From Tumebacillus algifaecis (GTDB lineage Bacteria; Bacillota; Bacilli; Tumebacillales; Tumebacillaceae), in NCBI RefSeq assembly GCF_002243515.1, contig NZ_CP022657.1:1975001-2039000 (forward strand): 64,000 nucleotides of DNA, given 5' to 3'. This document shows positions 57,778 to 64,000 of this stretch, piece after piece (positions within the stretch are counted from its first letter, which is position 1; each line of letters begins with the position of its first letter). The translations under genes were made by a program, and so were the position numbers. The notes under the pieces are model-generated. The model made no database searches. It was given only the letters and a program-made list of their open reading frames with translations, and had not been told where the DNA came from.

Positions 57778-58834
57778 TTGTAAACACCGAGATCGTCAGA
57801 CTGTCTGGCACCCAGAAGACCCGAGCCCCGAGCGTTTCGATGACCGGACGGAGCGGGAGGTAGGGCGAACCGTCTTTGAGTAACACGGGGGACGGTAAGA
57901 TGATGCGCTTGCCGTTCACGAGTGCTAGGAACGAGCCGACTCGGGAGCGGAGGCGCTTGAGTCCACCCTGATGCAGTTCCTGAATCTGCGGGAGGGAGGC
58001 GTAGATCGTCTGATTTTCAAAAATCAGATCGGAGGAGAGCGGACGCGGTTCCCCATTCCACAGCAGGTTGGGTTTCTTGTTCTGCTCTACAGTAAGCGGT
58101 ACAAATGAGCCAAACAACGTGTGCGAAATTGCTTCGGCGATCACTTTATGCCCGCTCGCATTGGGGTGAATGTCGTTGTTGGCGAGGTTGACATACTCTT
58201 GTTCATGTGACAAAAACAAGGTCGCCACCGGGACCACGTCAGCGTCGTACGCTTTGGCTGCTTCGCGGATCGACTCGTTCACCCAAGTGATCCATTCGCT
58301 GAGCTGCTTGTGGCGAGGGTCTTTTACAGCAAAAGGATTGTAGACCTCTAATACGAACAAGCGCGCATCCACGTTGAGTTGGCGGAAATGGGCGAGGATC
58401 GTGAGGATGTTCGTTTTGTATTTGGTTAGCGCCTCATGCATCGCCATCACATCGCCAGGCTTTTGGTGATCCGTCCAGATGATGTCGTTACCACCGATCG
58501 AAAGGGTGATCAGATCGGCTTTTTGCAAAAGCTGGCTCGCTTCTGGCCAATGTTCGAGCAAAAAGAGAAACTGGCTGCTGGTAAGCCCTGCGACACCAAG
58601 GTTGTGCAAGGTCGCCTGACCGCGCACTTGCATCTGGCGGTGCAGGTGTGAGACATAGCCGTTCACACGTGCTCCGCCAATTGCAGGTGTGCCCCAGCCA
58701 GCGGTGATCGAATCGCCGATCGCCACATAGCTCACTTGTCGAGGCCAAGATGCCAGATCACCTGCCAACGCATGGTGGGCCGGGAGCAGAGCCAACAAGG
58801 ACCAGAGGACGAGCAGGAACCGACGCAGTATCAT
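57764..58834 (-). CDS. Secreted SGNH/GDSL hydrolase with stalk domain
   Basis: A 356-residue exported esterase-like protein. Signal peptide (MILRRFLLVLWSLLALLPAH), then an SGNH domain: block I VAIGDSITAGWG, block III SIGGNDIIW, and block V NNDIHPNASGHKVIA with the Asp-His pair. The last about 75 residues (NGKRIILPSPVLLKDGSPYL, LRPVIETLGARVFWV) form a copper amine oxidase-type stalk domain found on secreted Gram-positive proteins. ATG 58834 follows GGAGGTGA. It follows the RND gene by eight bases, so may be in the same transcript. Confidence 0.87.
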   Translation of the reverse strand: MILRRFLLVLWSLLALLPAHHALAGDLASWPRQVSYVAIGDSITAGWGTPAIGGARVNGYVSHLHRQMQVRGQATLHNLGVAGLTSSQFLFLLEHWPEASQLLQKADLITLSIGGNDIIWTDHQKPGDVMAMHEALTKYKTNILTILAHFRQLNVDARLFVLEVYNPFAVKDPRHKQLSEWITWVNESIREAAKAYDADVVPVATLFLSHEQEYVNLANNDIHPNASGHKVIAEAISHTLFGSFVPLTVEQNKKPNLLWNGEPRPLSSDLIFENQTIYASLPQIQELHQGGLKRLRSRVGSFLALVNGKRIILPSPVLLKDGSPYLPLRPVIETLGARVFWVPDSLTISVFTKEKP

Positions 58835-58842
58835 GTTGCGGT

Positions 58843-61800
58843 TCACCTCCGAGCCTTCCAGCGTTCCAGCCACATGTCAAACGAAAGGTAGACGACTGGA
58901 ATCAACACCAGGGTGATCAGCGTGGAAAAGGTCAGCCCAAACAAAATCACAGTTGCCAAGGGCGCCTGTATTTCCGCTCCTTCTCCCAAGCCGAACGAGG
59001 CGGGGAGGACGCCGAGCACTGTGGCACCCGCCGTCATCAAAATCGGGCGCAGGCGGATCGGTCCCGCCTGTAGCACCGCTTGCATGCGGTCAAGTCCGCG
59101 GCGGCGCAGTCGGTTGACATAGTCGATCAGGATGATCGCATTGTTGACGACGATTCCGACCAAAACGATCAACCCGATATACGCGCCAACGCCAAGCGAG
59201 CGACCGGTGATCAATAGGCCAAAGACGACGCCGACGAGCGTGACCGGAACTGAGAACATGATGATGAACGGATAGAAAAACGATTCAAACTGAGCTGCCA
59301 TCACCATATAGACCAGCACGATGGCCAGCACTAATGCGCCTTCCAGCTTGTGAAAGGCATCATTCATCTGCTCGGACTCTCCGCCGTACTCGATGGAGTA
59401 GCCTGCTGGAAGCGAGAGGTTACGACTGAGCCGTTCGCGAATATCGTCCATCACATGGCCCAGATCGCGTCCAATGTAGTCTGCTTCCACCGTCAATTCG
59501 CGCAAATTGTTGTAGCGGGAGATGCTCGACGGACCTTGCACCAAGCGAATCTCTGAGATCGATCCGAGTGTGACGGTCGAGTTGAGCGGTGAGGAGATCG
59601 GCAGCTGTTTGAGCCGCTCGACCGATCCGCGCATCTGAGGCGGGATTTGCAAGCGGACGTCGATCTCTTGATTTTTTGTCCGGTATTGGGTGACCGTTTG
59701 TCCTTGCATCGCAACATTTATCATCTGGGCGACTTGCGCGTGGGTCAGCCCGTAGGAGAGAGCCGCCTCGCGGTTGACGTTGATCTGTACCTCCTCGACC
59801 AACTGATCGCGCTCAGCCGATGCTTCCCGCACTCCTTGGACGGCCATCATCTCCGTCGTCGTCTTTTGCGCCAACTTCCGCAGGCGGGCATCATCATCCC
59901 CGCGCAGGCGGATCTGGATCGGGCGTCCCGTTCCGCCGCCGAACTGGTCGCCCGTCACTTGCACGTTGATTTTCGCTTCTGGGAGATCGCGCAGTTGGGT
60001 GCGAAGATCGTCTGCCACTACGAGCGTGCTGCGCGTGCGCTCGGAGCGGTTTTTGAGCTGGATGTTAAATGTCGCCTTGTGCGATTGGACGCCTGCCGTC
60101 GGGTTGTAGAGATTGCCACCGCCGAGCGTGACAAAGGTCGTCTTGACTTCGGGTATCCGCCCGATCAACGATTCGGCTTCGCTCACCCGCTTGCTTGTGC
60201 GCTCCATCGTGGCTCCGGCGGGCAGGTTGAGGCTGACGGCGATCATGCCTTGATCGCCTTTGGGCAGGAATTCCTTCCCGATCAAAGGATAGGCGGCCGC
60301 CGAGAGCAGTACGAGCAGTAGCGTGGTTAGCATGACCGTCTTGCGGTGATGCACGGCCCAGTTCAAAAGCTTGGCGTACGTTTGACCGAGGCGCCCTAGT
60401 TTTGCTTCACCGCCATGCAGTTCGGCACGTTCGGTTTCAGCCGGTTCGCTCACCGTAAACTGCTTTTCCCCGCGCAAAAAGTAGTACGCAAACATCGGTA
60501 CGAGCAACAGTGCGCTGAACAGCGAGGCGAGGTGTGAGAAAGTCACGGTGAGCGCCAAGGGTCGGAACAATTGGGCGGCCAGTCCGGAGACGAAGATGAT
60601 CGGTGCAAAGACCACCACCGACGCAAACGCCGCCGCTGTCACGGCTAAACTGACTTCGCTCGATCCTTCCAGCACTGCGTCATATAAGGAGCGCCCGAGC
60701 TGACGGTGCCGGAATATATTTTCCAAAATGACCACCGCCGTATCGACCATCGCTCCTACGCCAAGCGCCAAGCCGCCCATCGTCAGCATGTTCACAGATT
60801 GTCCGGCGAAGTAAACCATGATGAAAGTCGCGATGATGGAGACTGGGATGGCGAGCGTGATGACCAGTGTACTTCGCCAACTGCGCAGAAAAAAGTACAA
60901 CACCAAGGCGGCAAATACGCCACCGAGCAGCATATCTCGGGTCAGCGTTTTGATCGATTGTTTGATAAAGTCGGCTTGGTCGAACAGAGGCACGAGTTGC
61001 ACGTTTTCCGGAAGCTCCATTTTGAGTCCAGCTAAAGCGGCTTGGACCCCATTGGAAACATGAACGGTGTTCGCTTCGGACAGCTTTTGAATGGACAGCG
61101 CGATGCTCGGCTTGCCATTCATGCGCGAGACACTGCCCGATTCGACGACCACCTCTTCGACCGTGGCTACATCACGCAAATGGAAGCGGTTTCCTTGTTC
61201 AGAGGCCAGCGGCAAACTGCGCAGTGCTTCGAGGTTGGGAAAATCGCCTTTGACGACGATCGACAGGTCGCGCTCCGCCTCGCGAACCATTCCGCCGGAC
61301 AAGGTGAGATTCTCGGAAGCGAGCAGTTGGCTCAACTGGCTGAGCGTCAGTCCGCGCTCCTGCAAAGCGAGCGGGTTGACGGTGAGTTGCACCACATGCT
61401 CGGTGCCGCCTGCGATCTGTACGGCGGCTACACCTTCGACGCGTTCGACGCGAGTGCGAAGCGTCTCGGCGATCTGGTTGAGTTCGGACAGGTCGCGCCC
61501 GCCGGTCAAGCCAAGTTGGATCACCGGTAGCAGGTTGGGATCGAAGCGCAGCACGATCGGCTGTTGGCTTCCTGCGGGCAGCTGGTTGCGAACAAAGTCG
61601 ATCTTCTCGCGCATCTGTAGGGTGGCAAAATCCATATCCGTGCCCCAGTCGAATTCGACCAAGACCATCACGCCGCCACTTCGGGTGACCGAGGAGATAT
61701 TTTTGACCTTGTTGGTCGTGCCAAGAATCTCCTCCAGTGGCCGTGTGACCATCTGTTCGAGCACTTCAGGTGCAGAGCCAGGGCTTTGCACGGTGACAGC

Positions 61801-61935
61801 GGCGAGTGGAAAGGCCATGCGCGGGAAGAGTTCGACAGGCAATTTGGACAGAGAAACTGTGCCCAAAATGACGAGGGCGATGATGATCATCGTTGCGGCG
61901 ACCGGACGTTTGACAGACAGCTCAGAAAGCTTCAT
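58843..61935 (-). CDS. RND-family efflux transporter (AcrB/SwrC type)
   Basis: A 1030-residue, 12-helix exporter of the resistance-nodulation-division superfamily. Two halves each have a large external domain. The N-terminus KRPVAATMIIIALVILGTVS is typical; helix 4 has GVGAMVDTAVVILENIFR, where a single Asp replaces the Asp-Asp pair of AcrB; helix 10 region VGIVVNNAIILIDYVNRLRR matches SwrC-like proteins, lacking AcrB's Lys. It probably exports amphiphiles or surfactants, driven by protons, with the adaptor encoded just upstream. The start overlaps the adaptor stop (ATGA). No outer-membrane factor is expected in a Gram-positive cell. Confidence 0.92.
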   Translation of the reverse strand: MKLSELSVKRPVAATMIIIALVILGTVSLSKLPVELFPRMAFPLAAVTVQSPGSAPEVLEQMVTRPLEEILGTTNKVKNISSVTRSGGVMVLVEFDWGTDMDFATLQMREKIDFVRNQLPAGSQQPIVLRFDPNLLPVIQLGLTGGRDLSELNQIAETLRTRVERVEGVAAVQIAGGTEHVVQLTVNPLALQERGLTLSQLSQLLASENLTLSGGMVREAERDLSIVVKGDFPNLEALRSLPLASEQGNRFHLRDVATVEEVVVESGSVSRMNGKPSIALSIQKLSEANTVHVSNGVQAALAGLKMELPENVQLVPLFDQADFIKQSIKTLTRDMLLGGVFAALVLYFFLRSWRSTLVITLAIPVSIIATFIMVYFAGQSVNMLTMGGLALGVGAMVDTAVVILENIFRHRQLGRSLYDAVLEGSSEVSLAVTAAAFASVVVFAPIIFVSGLAAQLFRPLALTVTFSHLASLFSALLLVPMFAYYFLRGEKQFTVSEPAETERAELHGGEAKLGRLGQTYAKLLNWAVHHRKTVMLTTLLLVLLSAAAYPLIGKEFLPKGDQGMIAVSLNLPAGATMERTSKRVSEAESLIGRIPEVKTTFVTLGGGNLYNPTAGVQSHKATFNIQLKNRSERTRSTLVVADDLRTQLRDLPEAKINVQVTGDQFGGGTGRPIQIRLRGDDDARLRKLAQKTTTEMMAVQGVREASAERDQLVEEVQINVNREAALSYGLTHAQVAQMINVAMQGQTVTQYRTKNQEIDVRLQIPPQMRGSVERLKQLPISSPLNSTVTLGSISEIRLVQGPSSISRYNNLRELTVEADYIGRDLGHVMDDIRERLSRNLSLPAGYSIEYGGESEQMNDAFHKLEGALVLAIVLVYMVMAAQFESFFYPFIIMFSVPVTLVGVVFGLLITGRSLGVGAYIGLIVLVGIVVNNAIILIDYVNRLRRRGLDRMQAVLQAGPIRLRPILMTAGATVLGVLPASFGLGEGAEIQAPLATVILFGLTFSTLITLVLIPVVYLSFDMWLERWKARR

Positions 61936-63161
61936 CGCGGCTGCTCCGTTGCGATGACTTTGACAGGGCTCCCCAGTTGAACGCGCTCAATACCGCCATA
62001 GACCACCTGATCTCCATTTTTCAAACCGGAGCGCACTTCCACCCACGTGCCATTGTCATAGCCGAGCTTGAGGCGGGCGATACTTGCGGTGCCGTTTTGA
62101 ATCTGGAGGACAAAAGGGCCAGTTTCATCGGTTAAAAGAGCCGCTTTCGGTATCGCCAGCACGTTGTGATGTGGATCGAGTGTGACGGTCGCTTGACCGA
62201 TCATGCCCGGTTTGAACACACCTTGCAGATTGGGCAGCGGTGTGCGGGCGGTGAATGATTTCGTTTGCGGTTGGAGGGCCGGGGAGACGATGGTAAGCTT
62301 GGTGCTCGCAATGGGCTGTGTGCCGACCTGCACGGCTACTGCTTGTCCCTCTTGCAGGCGCGGGACGAGATTGGGGTCAACGAATACTTCAAACTCAACC
62401 TGCTCGACCGTGCCGATGCTAAACATGGGGGCTCCAGGCAGTGCCGGGCTGCCTTTGGCTGCGTTTTGGGCGAGCACGACGCCTTGGATCGGGGAGGTGA
62501 TGCGAGCGGCAGTCACCTGTGCTTCGGCCGCTTGCACCATCTGCCGGGCTTGTGCCACCTGCATCTGCAAGCCTTGCAGGAGCGGGGGGCGCAGTTGATT
62601 GAGCGATTCGGAAACGGCCGATTCGATCTGCAGTTTGGCCAATTCGTTTTGCAGGTTCACCAATTCGTGACCGGAAGCGATCAGTTCAGCTTGTGTCGGT
62701 AGCGCACCAGCTTTTGCAGCGTCAGTCAGGTTGTCGATGCGCCGACGGATCTGATTTTGCAACTGGTCGAGCTTACCAGAGGGGGTGACTCCACCGAGGT
62801 TTTGCAGTCTGGCAAGCTGTGTTTCGAGCGACGTTACGTTTCGTTTGGCCTCGGCCAGACTGTTGCTCGCGGCTGTGTCGTTCAAGGTGGCAAGCAGTTG
62901 GCCTGCTTCGACGCGGTCGCCGACCTGAACGGAAATGCCTTGCACCTGTCCGGGAATGCTGGCGGAGACAGCAACTTCATTTCCAGCGACAACGCGGCCG
63001 GGCAGCAGAATCGTTTCGGGGATATCGCGCGTCGTCACGCTATAGGCGCTGACCGGAGTTGCTTGCGGAGCAGCTCCCGGCTGTTGCTCGGTACCGCAGC
63101 CTGTCAGTAAAAGCGCTGATAGGCTCAATGTGAAACATCCGGTGCGGACGATCGGATGCAT
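61932..63161 (-). CDS. RND efflux adaptor (membrane fusion) lipoprotein
   Basis: A 409-residue adaptor. The signal peptide ends in lipobox LLLTGC (Cys22 or so). Then come the split lipoyl domain (VVAGNEVAVSASIPGQVQGI, VGDRVEAGQLLATLN), a long alpha-helical hairpin (about 100-215), the returning ARITSPIQGVVLAQNAAKGS, and beta-barrel and membrane-proximal domains (FKPGMIGQATVTLDPHHNVL). It links the pump to the outside. The gene is the first of the RND operon and is translationally coupled to the pump. ATG 63161 follows GGAGGTGAGCAG. Confidence 0.93.
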   Translation of the reverse strand: MHPIVRTGCFTLSLSALLLTGCGTEQQPGAAPQATPVSAYSVTTRDIPETILLPGRVVAGNEVAVSASIPGQVQGISVQVGDRVEAGQLLATLNDTAASNSLAEAKRNVTSLETQLARLQNLGGVTPSGKLDQLQNQIRRRIDNLTDAAKAGALPTQAELIASGHELVNLQNELAKLQIESAVSESLNQLRPPLLQGLQMQVAQARQMVQAAEAQVTAARITSPIQGVVLAQNAAKGSPALPGAPMFSIGTVEQVEFEVFVDPNLVPRLQEGQAVAVQVGTQPIASTKLTIVSPALQPQTKSFTARTPLPNLQGVFKPGMIGQATVTLDPHHNVLAIPKAALLTDETGPFVLQIQNGTASIARLKLGYDNGTWVEVRSGLKNGDQVVYGGIERVQLGSPVKVIATEQPR

Positions 63162-63328
63162 CTGCTCACCTCCACCTTACGAACATTTTCCAAAGGTGGA
63201 TATAGTGTAGAACAAAACCAGTATTTCTATGTGCAGACTTAAATTGGGGGTGGAGAAGAAAAGGAGAGTATTTACGTATAATTGCTTGATAGAGCGGGAT
63301 ATTCTCATCTCATGGCTAGTGGAGATGT

Positions 63329-63358
63329 TTGAGCGGATTGTAAAGAACATGTTATAGT
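63329..63358 (+). promoter_or_regulatory. Promoter of candidate small RNA
   Basis: TTGAGC (63329-63334) and TATAGT (63353-63358) are 18 bases apart on the plus strand, about 170 bases before a strong terminator, with no credible ORF between. Confidence 0.5.
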
Positions 63359-63364
63359 CACTTC

Positions 63365-63530
63365 AAGGAACGACAACGTTCGACAACATGATTCGACAAA
63401 CTGAACTACGTGGTTAACTTTGCTCTTCAAAGATCAGCTGATTGGGTCGGCTCGGTGTTTTGAAGGCTAACTACATATCAAGTACGCCTTGTTGCAGAAG
63501 GGACTGCGGCAGGGCGTACTTTATTTTTAT
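63365..63530 (+). ncRNA. Candidate small RNA, about 165 nt
   Basis: The 373-base gap 63162-63534 holds no plausible ORF, but has a promoter (63329-63358) and a strong terminator (63479-63530) in the same direction. Between them lies a possible stem (GTTAAC...CTTCAAA with TTTTGAAGGCTAAC) and a repeated TTCGACAA. I do not recognise it as 6S RNA, a riboswitch or a T-box. It could be a leader of a missing gene, but the next gene points the other way. Confidence 0.45.
63479..63530 (+). terminator. Strong intrinsic terminator with no upstream gene
   Basis: AAGTACGCCTTGTTGCAG and CTGCGGCAGGGCGTACTT pair along 18 bases (three G-U) around AAGGGA, followed by TTATTTTTAT. The T run is only on the plus strand. 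Confidence 0.75.
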
Positions 63531-63534
63531 CCGA

Positions 63535-63876
63535 TTATTTTGCAGTGTGCAGATTGAGCAGTCGCAAGAGCCAGTAGCCAAGGCCACCGCCGCCCAAGAT
63601 GGTGACAAGATCGAGCACCAGTCGAATCAAGATTGCATAGGTATCGATCATCACGAAATTTGGATGCCGCATCTGATGAGCGACCACCGCTAAGAGCACG
63701 ATCAAAATCACTGCCACTGCTGCTCCATAGACCCCGCGAATGCCGAAGATCAGATAAAAGAAAAAGCCCAGCAGGAGCGTCGCGACCAAATGCGGCTGCT
63801 CAGCAGACTGCATGATTGTTAAGTTGGTTACCAAATATGCTGTAAAAACGGCCCATGCAAGCACCCATTTCTTCAT
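63535..63876 (-). CDS. Hypothetical membrane protein, 113 aa
   Basis: A membrane protein with three or four hydrophobic segments (MKKWVLAWAVFTAYLVTNLT, HLVATLLLGFFFYLIFGIRG, AAVAVILIVLLAVVAHQM, then LDLVTILGGGGLGYWLLRLL). No conserved motif is seen. The ATG start at 63876 has GGGGGGTGTC upstream. It appears monocistronic. Nothing else is seen in the last 120 bases of the window. Confidence 0.6.
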   Translation of the reverse strand: MKKWVLAWAVFTAYLVTNLTIMQSAEQPHLVATLLLGFFFYLIFGIRGVYGAAVAVILIVLLAVVAHQMRHPNFVMIDTYAILIRLVLDLVTILGGGGLGYWLLRLLNLHTAK

Positions 63877-64000
63877 GATGTTGACACCCCCCCTCGTCCA
63901 AGCGTATGTGCCATTAAGGGAAATAATTCCTTGTAAATAAATAATTTGGAAATTGCTGATTTCTTTTATTTTTCGTGTTGACTTCTTGTGTGATCTTCGT

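Noticed and set aside
61091-61957. 288-codon plus-strand frame opposite the RND pump
   Set aside because: Ser/Arg-rich shadow of the transporter gene with no start signal.
63365-63530. 6S RNA, T-box or known riboswitch
   Set aside because: None of the conserved sequence elements of these classes is visible; it is left as an unassigned candidate.

Overview
The window looks like one contiguous piece of chromosome from a spore-forming Gram-positive bacterium of the Bacillales. My best guess is Alicyclobacillaceae, near Tumebacillus. This is inferred from gene content and style: strong AGGAGG-type ribosome sites, GTG and TTG starts, a YhcN/YlaJ-type sporulation lipoprotein, a YIEGIA-family membrane protein with its small partner, an SLH-domain surface protein, TldD/TldE, and U-tailed terminators after most genes. 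I see no rRNA, tRNA, CRISPR array, prophage or insertion sequence. Most of it reads as core chromosome with some lineage-specific small genes.

Layout. 1-2.6 kb: the end of a sensor kinase, a sporulation lipoprotein, a CoA-binding protein and small ORFs. 2.6-4.5 kb: a thiamin unit (promoter, TPP riboswitch with attenuator, thiE-thiS-thiG). 4.5-7.4 kb: a PHP phosphatase, then a likely peptide-signalling cassette (HTH-TPR regulator plus a 51-residue exported-peptide gene) divergent from a small HTH gene. 7.4-14.2 kb: MBL hydrolase, YIEGIA pair, sirtuin-like protein, glycerol kinase, M17 aminopeptidase. 14.2-24 kb: SLH protein with an AlkA-type glycosylase, GNAT, DUF2797, DUF1450, a second HTH-TPR regulator, an Hsp90-like ATPase with a repeat-protein partner, signal peptidase I.

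24-33 kb: FMN reductase, CbiX-like chelatase, Zn-ribbon proteins and IscX in a row; a DUF1450 protein with a 17-unit Pro-Lys-Ala tail; a second M17 aminopeptidase; a nickel/cobalt exporter; an HtrA-like protease with no membrane anchor; TldD/TldE. 33-43 kb: MFS transporter, a short MmgE/PrpD-like protein, endonuclease III, a frameshifted DNA methylase, NlpC/P60 hydrolase, cysK-rhodanese-SDR, cold shock protein. 43-52 kb: class A penicillin-binding protein, folE, a frameshifted nitronate monooxygenase-like gene, metallophosphoesterase, rhomboid protease, chemoreceptor, Nudix. 52-64 kb: SprT, an unfamiliar two-gene module ahead of a UvrD/PcrA-like helicase, M29 aminopeptidase, SGNH hydrolase, RND exporter with adaptor, and an intergenic segment that looks like a small-RNA gene.

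The strongest candidates for something undescribed are the regulator-peptide cassette (5425-7361), the repeat-tailed DUF1450 protein (26122-26751), the duplicated C-terminal module next to the helicase (52851-54066), the Hsp90-like/TPR-like pair (20482-23319) and the candidate small RNA (63329-63530). Family assignments come from motifs read by eye. No database search was run.
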